A DNA stretch of 44,682 bases from Kangiellaceae bacterium (GTDB lineage: Bacteria > Pseudomonadota > Gammaproteobacteria > Enterobacterales > Kangiellaceae): contig JAPHTP010000073.1 in assembly GCA_026196875.1 (NCBI GenBank), positions 1 to 44,682 on the forward strand, read 5' to 3'. Position 1 is the stretch's first letter; every line of letters starts with the position of its first letter. The translations under genes were made by a program, and so were the position numbers. Below the pieces are notes generated by a model. That model saw only the letters and a list, made by a program, of their open reading frames with translations, did not search any database and was not told the origin of the DNA. This document shows, in pieces, positions 1 through 8,551 of this stretch.

Positions 1-213
1 ATTATTTGCACTAAGAAGTCTGGTTACTTCAGACTCTAGATCCTCAGCGTTCTGATTGAACTCCTCAAGCGTTCCTTTGTACACACTACTAGACTCAACA
101 CTGCCTTTAAAACCCATCAAGTAAAGGCCGCCTGAAACGGCAATCATAATCAGAATTGGCGCCATAAAAGAAGCCAAGTAGAGGTGGATATTAATTAATA
201 ATTTGCGAGACAC
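1..213 (-). CDS. PepSY-associated membrane protein, N-terminal part (cut by window edge)
   Basis: The visible 71 codons start at a GTG preceded by a GGGG-type ribosome site. They encode a short basic N-terminus (SRKLLINIHLYLASF) followed by a hydrophobic helix ending in GGLYLMGFKG, then a charged segment. This 'RKLxxxxHxYxAxFxxPxLxxxxxSGxL' arrangement is typical of the first transmembrane segment of PepSY-associated membrane proteins, which are often iron-regulated and found beside siderophore or heme receptors. The gene follows the CobN-like gene on the same strand, 163 bases away and beyond a likely terminator, so it may have its own promoter. The rest of the protein lies outside the window, so the family call rests on one helix. 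Confidence 0.55.
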   Translation of the reverse strand, partial: MSRKLLINIHLYLASFMAPILIMIAVSGGLYLMGFKGSVESSSVYKGTLEEFNQNAEDLESEVTRLLSANN

Positions 214-268
214 TTTTATTCCCCATCTAGTTAGCTTGATGATTTACTACATTGTTGAATCATCTTAA

Positions 269-285
269 TACTCTTCTGAAGAGTA
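269..285. repeat. 17-bp palindrome, possible operator
   Basis: An 8-bp perfect inverted repeat (TACTCTTC / GAAGAGTA) around one central base lies about 55 bases upstream of the GTG of the left-edge membrane protein. Its position between the terminator of the heme operon and this start makes an operator plausible. It does not resemble a Fur box. Function is unproven. Confidence 0.35.
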
Positions 286-323
286 GTATAATCATTTCAT
301 AACAACAGCCTAGCTAAATTATC

Positions 324-355
324 AAAAAATGACCGACGTCAAAAAACGGCGGTCA
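324..355 (-). terminator. Rho-independent terminator of the heme operon
   Basis: A 10-bp stem with one mismatch (TGACCGACGT at 330-339 with ACGGCGGTCA at 346-355) and a 6-base loop. It is followed, on the minus strand, by a run of T residues (324-329). It lies 22 bases after the stop of the CobN-like gene and should end that transcript. Confidence 0.75.
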
Positions 356-376
356 ATCTTTGTAAAGGAGTCTTTT

Positions 377-3300
377 CTAGACAGGTGCAAATCGATAGCT
401 TCTTCGCGCTTGAATCATTCCTCCTATAACCAACAATAACAAGCAAATAATTAGTGATGACACTAAAGCTGTATTCCAATCATTTTGTTTAGCTTTTTGC
501 TCAATTTTTTCCAACGCTTGTCCTTCAATTTTTTGCGAGCTTTGCTGGTTGAGCTGCTCTTGAATTGAAGCAGAAGCTGGCTGCTCAGGGAAGGCTGCAT
601 TTAATCCGAAACCTTGTGCAGATGTTTTAACAAATTCTTTGAGCTTTTCATTTTCAACAAACCAATCAAATTTGTTAACTATCTCTAAATAGCGTTCGAC
701 CAATTGCTTTTGTGTTTCTTCGGAAGCTTGCCAGTAGTCTTTTCTAACCGCTTCTAACATGCGCTCAATTAATTGCGCTTGCGCTCCAGGATTTACCTCT
801 TCAAACCATTGGTTAAGCTTCAAGTCCATTTTGTCCTGTACATAAATTTCATGAAATTCTTGCCATTGGTCATCTCTTACAACGTTCGGGTCAACCACCT
901 GCCACCCCCAGAAGTTAGCAACATTTCCAGCCATTGTAACGGCGCCACTATAGCCCTCTTTTTGCATTTCCTGTATCCAGCGCTTATGGAAATTACGCGA
1001 CCGAAGTTCCTTTGCTAATAGGCTTGCCGCCATTTCCATTTTCGCTCGTTTAGGGTTTCTGAGATTGCTGATCATCATCTCAGGACTTTTGCCGTCAATA
1101 TTACGTACGGCAAGCGCGAGAGAACCAAAGTACTCAAAGGGATCATCCGAAGTTATCATACCGTAGAGGTTTGAAGAGCGAGCAAATACCGCCACATCTG
1201 TACCCGATAGTTGTTTGCGGTAAAGGTTATTGATTTGTTGACCCCAACGCTCAGTATCAGCGCCAAAATAATATCCCATGGTGGCCAGGTAGCTATCCGC
1301 AATTTTTGCGTCCGTCTCCCAAGTATCACTTTGCATTATCGGCTCGTCTACACCGGAGCCATAATCACCGAACGTGTTTGAGAAAATTCGAACACTCGAC
1401 AGGTATTCTGCCTCATCTGCATCAATACCTTCAGCTACAAGTTGTTGCTTTACCTTTTGACTATTTTTCCAAATCGAGTTGCCTTCTTCTTTTAACTCAG
1501 TCAACCTCTTAATCGCCTTTGCCAGCATTTCCATAACATTTGGAAATGCATCGCGATAAAGCCCTGTAGCCGATAGGACAACATCCACTCTAGGTCGTTT
1601 AAGTTCAGAAGCGGGAATAATTTCAGTATCGATGACTCGGCCGTCAGAACTCCAAACCGGACGAATTCCCATAGCATAAAGTGCCTGGCTTTCTAAAACA
1701 CCATAGTGACGCATTGCTTCTACTGACCATAGTGAGAAAGCGAGTTTATCGGGATATTGCCCATGCTTTTTGTAGTAATTATTAATAATATCTTCAGCAA
1801 GTTCTTTGCCTTGCTCCCAAGATGCTTTCGTTGGTAAGCGTGCAGGGTCAAACCCTATCAAGTTAAATCCCGTGGGCAAAGACTCAGGATTTCGAACCGG
1901 ATCACCACCATTTTTGGGCGGGATAAACTTTCCGCTTAAACCGGCAACCAAATTATCAAGCTCTTTAATAGCAACAATGTCTTTGTAGAATTTGCTTGCT
2001 TGTTCAATATACGGCTTTATATCGTCGCTCAATTCACTTGGATCACCCTTGCTCACGACGAAATCCCGTATAGATTTATACCCGGCGGTTGCCTCTAGAT
2101 CTTCAGCAATAAAGTGCATTAAACCATCGGAGATTTTTTCTCCCTCACGATCGTGACTATGTTCGATGCGTTTATTTTCTCTATCGTGATGTTCTTCCTC
2201 ATGGTGATGACCATCATGCTGGTCGTGACCGTAATGCCCTTCTTCAAAATCTGCAGCAACTTTTAAGAAGTCATTCCCCAACATCTGTCCGAGAGTTGAA
2301 ATGATTAGTCGTTGTTCAGCCAGCTCCCCAAAACTATGCAAACCTAGCGGTTGATTTTGCGCAGCTAATTCCTCCAGGTAACTATGCAGATCTGAGAGAA
2401 ATTGATCGAAACTTTTGTCAATCGTTTGCTGGTCATAATTCAGGTCTTTACAAAGATTTTCTTTGTGGCACATTTCGATGATTTGTTGCTTAGTTTTTTC
2501 TTTCACCCCTCCGGTATCCACATGGCGGTATTGATCAACTAGCGTATGCATATCTGCTGTCACACCTTGCAACCCCGCAGCAGCAAAAGGAGGCGTCATG
2601 TGGCTGACAATCACCGCATTACCACGACGCTTCGCCTGCATTGCTTCACCTACATCATCGACAATATAAGGATAAACCACCGGTACGCTTCCAGTCGTTA
2701 AGTTAGCGCCATCATAACGCGACAAGCCGCGATCTTTTCCCGGTAAGTATTCGTGAGTACCATGTGTACCCAGATGAACAAATGCATCACTGTTCCAATA
2801 TTCGCGCGCAAAAAAGTAAGCCGCCATATAGTAGTGATTCATTGGTACTTTTGTGTCGTGGTAAAGACCCATTTCTTTGTCTTTACTATCCCCTCTGGGA
2901 GGTTGACGCAGTACCAACATATTACCGTTGCGAATTCTAGGAATAACGAAGTACTTTTGACTATCTCGTTCAACAACCATAAAGTTATTTTCTGGTTGTC
3001 CCCACTTCTCATTAATTGGTTTGACTACATTCTCAGGTAATGTGGCCAGCCATTTCTTGTAGTCAGAAACAGGTAATAATTCAGCAAGATCGTCATCGAG
3101 TAGCTCGTCCAATTCAAAGTCTCTATAGAAAGGATCGAGAATGCGATTGACTCGTGCAATAAAATACTCGGCCTCTACCCCTTGAATACTATAGCCTTCT
3201 TTTTCCAATCGATGAGAAATGGCGTGAAGACTTTCAGGGACATTCATGAATGATGCTCCCATGTCTCGATCACCCCAGAACATAACAGTCAACTTTTTAT

Positions 3301-4483
3301 CTTTGTTAGGGTTTGTTGCGAGCTTCGCCTGATTAATAGCCTTGTCCAGAAAAAACTCTAACTGATAATCTATCACTTCAGATCGCTCAGTTTGATGATT
3401 TCTTGCAGCTATAATTTGTGGGTCAATGACACCCGCTGATTCCGGTAATACCAGCAGGAAAGAAGTCATACCGATGGGAATGCCATGAGAATCATCCTCC
3501 CATTGTTTTTGATCGCCGTCAAAATAAGTGAGTGCTTGAATTATCGGAACACCTAACTGCTCAAATTCACTTTTGCGTTTATTGGCCCAGTGAATAGTTC
3601 TAAAATTAACGATAACATCAACTATGGTTTCTCCATTTTTTGAAATCATGTGCTGGTAAGGTGAAGACATTGGACTGACTTCAAAAAAGAAAGGAATAAC
3701 TGTGGCTCCTTTGGCTTCAAGCGCATTTATCGCTGCATCGACCACATAGGTTTGTGACGATTCGACCAACGCCCTTTGCATCATTACCCCGACTTTATAA
3801 GAGTTTTGCCGAAGATTGCCTCCCTTTCTTTCACGAGAATCATTCCATTTTTCATAATCTTCTAAATTTTCAAAAATGAGATTTTCATATTTTGGATGAT
3901 AAATGCCTACTTCCGGATAAATTACCGGCTCTTTGACCGGCGTCGAGTTAGATGTAAACACTCTATTCTTTAGGTACGTAGCCATTCGAGCGAAGTTCTT
4001 AGCGCCGCCATTATCGTAGTAATGAAACAACTGCTTCGCATGTTTGGCTCCAATATTCTTCGTCAGAGATTCACTGTCATACCACTTAAGTGCCACAAAC
4101 TTTTTGTTAGACTGAGCGATAACTGGCGCAAACTTATCAAATTGCTTTTTAGTCTCTCTTTTTGATGCTCCATCAAAAAGAATCAGATCATACTGACCGA
4201 AAAGTTTTGCTGATGCGTCTAGGTCATCTAGCTTTGAAACTGGTTTGGAATCAACTTTGATCCCTTGCTTAATCGACTCGTCTTTCAGACTCTCTGACTT
4301 AGCTTTATAGGTATGACTGGTTCTAACGACTAACACCTTGTGATCAATAGCGCTCTCAGAACTGTTCGTTTTGCCTTCCTGCTCAGCAGAAGCATTCACC
4401 AAACCTGATAGTGAGAAAACTAACATGCTCAACAAAGTAGCGTAAAACTTAATTCGCTCTTTTATTTTTTCATTGAAATTCAT
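377..4483 (-). CDS. hmuS: CobN/HmuS-like chelatase, exported and membrane-anchored
   Basis: A 1368-residue CobN / magnesium-chelatase H-subunit family protein; the family motif GTHGTHEYLPGK lies near residues 572-585. Unlike cytoplasmic cobaltochelatase CobN, it begins with a signal peptide (residues 1 to about 33, ending ASAEQ) and ends with one transmembrane helix (about 1337-1358) and a short basic tail, so the bulk should face the periplasm. A His/Asp/Glu-rich insert (about 747-776) could bind metal. Among known homologues, HmuS of Bacteroidetes hmu operons acts on heme by removing iron. The neighbours here (HmuR-like receptor, ExbB-like protein, DUF2149) match that operon type. No CobS or CobT AAA+ partner is present. 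The start has an AGGA ribosome site. Cobalt insertion for B12 synthesis is the alternative but is unlikely for an exported protein. Confidence 0.85.
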   Translation of the reverse strand: MNFNEKIKERIKFYATLLSMLVFSLSGLVNASAEQEGKTNSSESAIDHKVLVVRTSHTYKAKSESLKDESIKQGIKVDSKPVSKLDDLDASAKLFGQYDLILFDGASKRETKKQFDKFAPVIAQSNKKFVALKWYDSESLTKNIGAKHAKQLFHYYDNGGAKNFARMATYLKNRVFTSNSTPVKEPVIYPEVGIYHPKYENLIFENLEDYEKWNDSRERKGGNLRQNSYKVGVMMQRALVESSQTYVVDAAINALEAKGATVIPFFFEVSPMSSPYQHMISKNGETIVDVIVNFRTIHWANKRKSEFEQLGVPIIQALTYFDGDQKQWEDDSHGIPIGMTSFLLVLPESAGVIDPQIIAARNHQTERSEVIDYQLEFFLDKAINQAKLATNPNKDKKLTVMFWGDRDMGASFMNVPESLHAISHRLEKEGYSIQGVEAEYFIARVNRILDPFYRDFELDELLDDDLAELLPVSDYKKWLATLPENVVKPINEKWGQPENNFMVVERDSQKYFVIPRIRNGNMLVLRQPPRGDSKDKEMGLYHDTKVPMNHYYMAAYFFAREYWNSDAFVHLGTHGTHEYLPGKDRGLSRYDGANLTTGSVPVVYPYIVDDVGEAMQAKRRGNAVIVSHMTPPFAAAGLQGVTADMHTLVDQYRHVDTGGVKEKTKQQIIEMCHKENLCKDLNYDQQTIDKSFDQFLSDLHSYLEELAAQNQPLGLHSFGELAEQRLIISTLGQMLGNDFLKVAADFEEGHYGHDQHDGHHHEEEHHDRENKRIEHSHDREGEKISDGLMHFIAEDLEATAGYKSIRDFVVSKGDPSELSDDIKPYIEQASKFYKDIVAIKELDNLVAGLSGKFIPPKNGGDPVRNPESLPTGFNLIGFDPARLPTKASWEQGKELAEDIINNYYKKHGQYPDKLAFSLWSVEAMRHYGVLESQALYAMGIRPVWSSDGRVIDTEIIPASELKRPRVDVVLSATGLYRDAFPNVMEMLAKAIKRLTELKEEGNSIWKNSQKVKQQLVAEGIDADEAEYLSSVRIFSNTFGDYGSGVDEPIMQSDTWETDAKIADSYLATMGYYFGADTERWGQQINNLYRKQLSGTDVAVFARSSNLYGMITSDDPFEYFGSLALAVRNIDGKSPEMMISNLRNPKRAKMEMAASLLAKELRSRNFHKRWIQEMQKEGYSGAVTMAGNVANFWGWQVVDPNVVRDDQWQEFHEIYVQDKMDLKLNQWFEEVNPGAQAQLIERMLEAVRKDYWQASEETQKQLVERYLEIVNKFDWFVENEKLKEFVKTSAQGFGLNAAFPEQPASASIQEQLNQQSSQKIEGQALEKIEQKAKQNDWNTALVSSLIICLLLLVIGGMIQARRSYRFAPV

Positions 4484-4510
4484 ATTCGAAATTCCTAAAT
4501 ATTGTTCTTT

Positions 4511-4870
4511 TTAATTGCCCGAAACATTTGTTTCATCAATTCCACGGTCATCATCCGAACCTTCACTTTCAGGTACGTAGACAATTGAACCGTCCTCCAT
4601 TCGATAAGCAATGCCTGCTTTTACACCATCGCCACTTCCTATTTTTCCAGAGCTCTTGTAGGTTTCGATCTTTTCACCACTTTTGATTATCATTTCCATA
4701 TTGGGTTTGCCGGCATTTTTAATGACGGTCACGTCTTGCTCTAAAAATGGATTAAGCGGATTTTGGGCAATTGCAATTAACAACGCCGCGACGAGCACAA
4801 GAAATACATCAACGAGATTGACAACAGACAGTGCAGGATTAATCGACTCGTCTTCATCAAGCAGCCTCAC
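4511..4870 (-). CDS. hmuV: DUF2149 (HmuV-like) protein with ExbD-like membrane helix
   Basis: About 119 residues. I start it at GTG 4870 because a near-perfect ribosome site (AAGGAGG, 4877-4883) sits six bases before it; the longer TTG reading at 4876 has no room for one. Residues 12-35 form one transmembrane helix with the sequence NLVDVFLVLVAALL, and the C-terminal part (about 36-119) is soluble, probably periplasmic. The helix resembles that of ExbD/TolR, including the single Asp (D21) that carries protons in those motors. The gene overlaps the end of the ExbB-like gene by 14 bases, so translation is likely coupled. DUF2149 proteins sit in hmu operons next to ExbB-like and CobN-like genes. 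ExbD-like function is inference from topology and this motif. Confidence 0.75.
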   Translation of the reverse strand: MRLLDEDESINPALSVVNLVDVFLVLVAALLIAIAQNPLNPFLEQDVTVIKNAGKPNMEMIIKSGEKIETYKSSGKIGSGDGVKAGIAYRMEDGSIVYVPESEGSDDDRGIDETNVSGN

Positions 4871-5438
4871 TGACAACCTCCTTGGCTTTCTTTTGTTTTT
4901 CTTCGAATAAGTAGGGTGTAACGGCTACCAAATCTTTAGCTAGCCATTTCTTTTTGTCGTTTGCGATCCAAAATGTAATTGAGGCTATTACAAGACCGAA
5001 GATAACAGCCGAAAACGCAACCACTAAGTTCTCAGAAATACCTTGAACATTTCCATTTGCTAAACTCTTCAGTGCCGGTCCCATTGGAATCATAGTTGCA
5101 ATTAATCCAAGCATCGGCGCTAGTCGGCTAACTGCTCGTACACCTTGCATTATTTCTAGTGCCGCAACATCAAGTTGATCCTTGCTAACTTTGGGATGGC
5201 TATGGGCAATTTCCAACAAAGGGTAGCCTTTAAGATTAAGGTTATTGGCTTGACCTAACTCACAATTCATAGCCTTAAAATAATTTGCACGGTTTTGCCT
5301 GCGCTGCCATATTTGAAAAAAGTACTCGCCTGAGGCGATTAGACTGTATGCAAAAAGAATAGCCAATAGAATCAAAACTGGCGCCATAAAAAAATCTGAC
5401 AATTCATACATCAGATTTTCGAGAGCATATATATTCAT
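4857..5438 (-). CDS. hmuU: MotA/TolQ/ExbB-family proton channel protein (HmuU-like)
   Basis: 193 residues with the MotA/TolQ/ExbB layout: one helix near residues 15-38, a cytoplasmic loop, then two helices (about 105-128 and 137-160). The conserved stretch VRAVSRLAPMLGLIATMIPMG corresponds to the ExbB/TolQ 'LGLLGTVxGM' region. It is an inner-membrane protein expected to form a proton channel with the downstream DUF2149 protein, which its gene overlaps. The start is ATG with GGAG upstream. It differs from standard ExbB in being tied to a CobN-like gene and having no tonB gene nearby, so it may serve the chelatase rather than (or as well as) the receptor. Confidence 0.8.
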   Translation of the reverse strand: MNIYALENLMYELSDFFMAPVLILLAILFAYSLIASGEYFFQIWQRRQNRANYFKAMNCELGQANNLNLKGYPLLEIAHSHPKVSKDQLDVAALEIMQGVRAVSRLAPMLGLIATMIPMGPALKSLANGNVQGISENLVVAFSAVIFGLVIASITFWIANDKKKWLAKDLVAVTPYLFEEKQKKAKEVVSEAA

Positions 5439-5541
5439 TTTTTCTCCGCAAGTAGGTTTATTTTTTTATTAATATAAATATGAGAATTGAAGGAAACAGG
5501 TAGATTTTACTCGGCGAATCACAGACACCTTAATTGAAAAC

Positions 5542-5563
5542 TAACCTGGGGTTTGACAGGTTA
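5542..5563 (-). terminator. Weak hairpin after the TonB receptor gene
   Basis: A 7-bp stem (TAACCTG / CAGGTTA, 8-base loop) lies in the 199-base gap between the receptor and the ExbB-like gene. Read on the minus strand it is followed by only four T residues, so it may reduce rather than stop read-through, giving more receptor than inner-membrane protein. No strong second promoter was recognised in the gap. Confidence 0.3.
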
Positions 5564-5637
5564 AAATCTGCTTAACTTTCTCTACCTTATCCTTCAATGA
5601 TCTTTAGCAACTAATTAAAACCGAAAAATTCTTTTAA

Positions 5638-7827
5638 CTAGAATTTCCAGCTCAACGATGCGCGTATTTCGGTTCCAGGCTCCAACAAGTTAGGAAGGGA
5701 AGCCGAGTCTGCGCTTAATCCAGCAATATTACTCCAGCGCGCATATTCCTCATCGAACAAATTGAAAACACCGAGCCTAACTCTCAAACTATTTGAAAAG
5801 TCGTAGTAACCGGTAACGTCAAATAGGTTGTATGCGTCAGCGGTTACATCACCTTCCTCTTCAACATCATCTTTTTCGGCAACAAATGTTGCAATCATCT
5901 CTAGCCCCCAACTGTCAGCCGTGTAGCTGGCACCTACAACTGCTGATAAAGGGTCTATCTCATTTAAGTCAGTATTAGTTGTTTCGTCTTTACCTTTTGA
6001 ATAAGCAATCGAGCTGCGAATTTTCCAGCTATCGTTAAGTGTCCATATACCGGTAAATTCTGCTCCATAGATATTAACTTCACCTACGTTCGAGTCCTGA
6101 AACAAATTGACTCCGTTTTGTACGCCGATAAAATTAGATGAAATAAAGTCTTCAAAATCGTTATTGTAGAAAGCTAAAGCAATGAAGTTTTTGCCGATAC
6201 GAGATTTGTAACCGATTTCATAACCCTTACTGGTTTCTGGTTTTAAATCTGGATTAGGGACGGTACCGTATCCATAGGCTAGATTGACGTAGGCCTGATT
6301 CGCCTCATCGTAGCTCGGTGCACGAAACCCTTCTGCGTATTGGAAGAAAAGTGAACTTGTTTCTCCCAAGTCATAAATTAAACCAAGGTTCTTAGAAACT
6401 TCACTTTCATCAGTAGATTCGATTTGAAAACCCAGGTCGGCTAGATTCTGCAATACTGTATCTTTGGCATCCATTTCAAACTTGTCGAAACGCATACCTG
6501 GAATCAATGTAAATCCGCTCTCCCCCAGTACGATTTCATCCTGGAAAAATATGCCGATACGCGTTGTTTCTGTATCAGGGAAAGTTTTATTAGGAAATTC
6601 TTCCGCAGGAGCCATAGGATATGCTCTTACATTACAGCTTATTGCTTGAGTAGCAGTGTCCGTTTCACAACGATTTCTTGGCCGCTCTGTTTCGACTACA
6701 TCATAAGTTACACCATAGACCATGGAATGTTGTGTACTACCTGACTCGATAGTTTTGTAGATAGTCGTCGCAAATCCCGTTACTTCTTGATTGAATTCAA
6801 AATCAGAAACCCTTAATGTTGCAGTATTGTTACCGAAAGGAGCGTAATCAAAAGAGTAACTGGTGTTTCTCATTTGACTGGTATGTTGTAATGCATCACC
6901 TGTTTGTGCGTAAAACTTGGATTCGATGCGATCAGCAAATGCGGTATCACCGTCCCAATCGTGAGAAATACTAAATCTTGTTCTATCACCATCATCCAAT
7001 CCTAAATATGGTAATTCAGGGGCTGAAGGATCGGTCAGGTTATAGTCGATTTCTTGCTTGAAATTATCAACCACAAAACTCCATTTATTCGCATCGTTAA
7101 CCTGATAAACAAGTTTAAATAATGCACCAGTAGAATTTCCGTCTTGTGGGCTTAAGCTTCCTTCACCGTTAACTTCTTGCTCTGCGAAATCTCTGCGGTT
7201 TACCTGCATCATATACTGAAGTTTGTTGTTGGTTCCTGCTAATGTGAACCCGAATTTTTTCAGTTCATTCGCATCTGCTGTAGATACGTTTAGGCGAGTA
7301 TAAACTTCACCATCATTTTCTATGTAATCAATGGGATCCTTTGACTTCATGAGTACAACGCCACCAAGGGCGTCTGAACCATACAAAGCAGATGCCGGGC
7401 CACGAATGATCTCAAACGATTTAATATCTTCTAGTTCATAATTTTCATTACCGTAAGACGCTGAACCCGCGGGGTAAATATCGCTACTTTTAACACCATC
7501 CAGCAACATCAGAACTCGCTTCCCGCTCATACCACGAATAGTGAAACCCTGGTTTCCACCTCTAGCTACACGGCGCATAGATAAGCCCGGTTGATAGCGA
7601 ATAACATCATCAAAATCTTCAGCAAGTTGCTTTTCGAGCTCTTCACTTTCTATCTTGGTAACCGTACCCGCGATATCCTCAGCTTCTCGAGGGAGTCTCG
7701 TCGCCGTAATTATCATTGTGGTTTCGTTTGCTTCATCAGTAGCAGTGGTATTTGCAAGTGCATTGGAAGTACCTAAGGCCGTGGATACTAAACCGCTAAT
7801 TAATAGCGGTTTAAACTTGTTATTCAT
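5638..7827 (-). CDS. hmuR: TonB-dependent heme receptor, HmuR-like
   Basis: 729-residue outer-membrane receptor. It has a signal peptide (cleavage near residue 25), a TonB box (about 38-45, TMIITATR), a plug domain containing IRGMSGKRVLMLLDGV and IIRGPASALYGSDALGG, a beta-barrel and a C-terminal Phe. The barrel carries FRAP (501-504) and NPDL (525-528), the motif pair that marks heme/hemoglobin receptors; NPDL is also the form in Porphyromonas HmuR. The His usually found between the two motifs is absent. The gene is first in a minus-strand operon with channel and chelatase genes, behind a Fur-like box, so iron limitation probably induces it. Ribosome site GGAG precedes the ATG. A porphyrin or cobalamin ligand cannot be excluded. 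Confidence 0.88.
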   Translation of the reverse strand: MNNKFKPLLISGLVSTALGTSNALANTTATDEANETTMIITATRLPREAEDIAGTVTKIESEELEKQLAEDFDDVIRYQPGLSMRRVARGGNQGFTIRGMSGKRVLMLLDGVKSSDIYPAGSASYGNENYELEDIKSFEIIRGPASALYGSDALGGVVLMKSKDPIDYIENDGEVYTRLNVSTADANELKKFGFTLAGTNNKLQYMMQVNRRDFAEQEVNGEGSLSPQDGNSTGALFKLVYQVNDANKWSFVVDNFKQEIDYNLTDPSAPELPYLGLDDGDRTRFSISHDWDGDTAFADRIESKFYAQTGDALQHTSQMRNTSYSFDYAPFGNNTATLRVSDFEFNQEVTGFATTIYKTIESGSTQHSMVYGVTYDVVETERPRNRCETDTATQAISCNVRAYPMAPAEEFPNKTFPDTETTRIGIFFQDEIVLGESGFTLIPGMRFDKFEMDAKDTVLQNLADLGFQIESTDESEVSKNLGLIYDLGETSSLFFQYAEGFRAPSYDEANQAYVNLAYGYGTVPNPDLKPETSKGYEIGYKSRIGKNFIALAFYNNDFEDFISSNFIGVQNGVNLFQDSNVGEVNIYGAEFTGIWTLNDSWKIRSSIAYSKGKDETTNTDLNEIDPLSAVVGASYTADSWGLEMIATFVAEKDDVEEEGDVTADAYNLFDVTGYYDFSNSLRVRLGVFNLFDEEYARWSNIAGLSADSASLPNLLEPGTEIRASLSWKF

Positions 7828-7882
7828 TTTCTACTCCAACCAAATCGATTAATATTTAAACAGCTCAATTGATATTTCACGC

Positions 7883-7903
7883 AAATACTAATCATTCTCA
7901 TTT
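7883..7903. promoter_or_regulatory. Fur-like box in the divergent promoter region
   Basis: Read on the minus strand, the sequence AAATGAGAATGATTAGTATT closely resembles the Fur consensus (GATAATGATAATCATTATC), with GATAATGCAAATGAGAA just upstream suggesting a second overlapping site (to about 7911). It lies 56 bases upstream of the receptor ATG and about 190 bases upstream of the CcmI-C-like gene, so it could control one or both directions. The match was made by eye. Confidence 0.6.
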
Positions 7904-8093
7904 GCATTATCAACTAATTTTGAGATTTTTTATTCTAAGTAATACTTAATTTCCCCGCAAAGTAGAGCTAGTCTTTTGATTTAATTGATATTTTAAAAAG
8001 TGAGTCAATCAATTGATCTAACTCAGCATCGGGATTTTCTAGTTGAATTAAAATGCCACCTATCGAATTCAATCGATAAAAAGTGAGGAAGTA

Positions 8094-8537
8094 ATGAAAA
8101 GGGTTTTGATCGTTCTCAGTTTAGCCGCAGCGCTAGGCTTTCCCTTTCTAGCTTATACGCTAGGCAGTGAAAGCAAACTAATCACTGTGTCGGTAAATAT
8201 CGAGAAATCACTGGTGCCAGAAAATGCGGATGATTGGCCTTTGTATATCTATGCCGCTCGGCCAAATACAAGACTGCCTCTCTCCTCTTTTAAAGGAAAG
8301 TTTTCGGACTTACCTATAACAGTTAACTTAGATGAAACAATGTACCTGCTGCCTGAGCTTACGCTAAAGGATGCTGATGAAGTTATTGTTGTCGCTAAAC
8401 TCAGTAAGAATTTGGATCCTCATAAAAAGAGTGATCAAGACCTAATAGGATTCAGCCCGGTTGTCTCATTTAAGAAAGGATTGAAACAAAAACTTTCGCT
8501 AACTATCAATCAAAACGACAAAAGCGCGAACAAATAA
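8094..8537 (+). CDS. Free-standing CcmI C-terminal-like periplasmic protein
   Basis: 147 residues: signal peptide (1 to about 25), then one domain with the pattern ITVSVNIEKSLVP...LYIYAARP...LPITVNLDETMYLLP...DEVIVVAKLSK...DLIGFSPVV. This is the pattern of the C-terminal periplasmic domain of CcmI/CycH, which binds apocytochrome c and works in c-type cytochrome maturation. The usual N-terminal membrane and TPR parts of CcmI are missing, and no ccm genes are nearby. It is divergent from the heme receptor gene and 14 bases upstream of a CopD-like gene, suggesting a role in periplasmic heme or metal handling. GAGG precedes the ATG. The fold call is fairly secure; the role is inferred. Confidence 0.65.
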   Translation: MKRVLIVLSLAAALGFPFLAYTLGSESKLITVSVNIEKSLVPENADDWPLYIYAARPNTRLPLSSFKGKFSDLPITVNLDETMYLLPELTLKDADEVIVVAKLSKNLDPHKKSDQDLIGFSPVVSFKKGLKQKLSLTINQNDKSANK

Positions 8538-8551
8538 AGAATTAATACAAA

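Noticed and set aside
2753-3040. Plus-strand frame inside the CobN-like gene
   Set aside because: A chance open frame opposite a conserved catalytic region.
377-4483. Cobaltochelatase CobN for B12 synthesis
   Set aside because: Signal peptide, C-terminal anchor, missing CobS/CobT and the hmu-like neighbours argue for a heme-related role.
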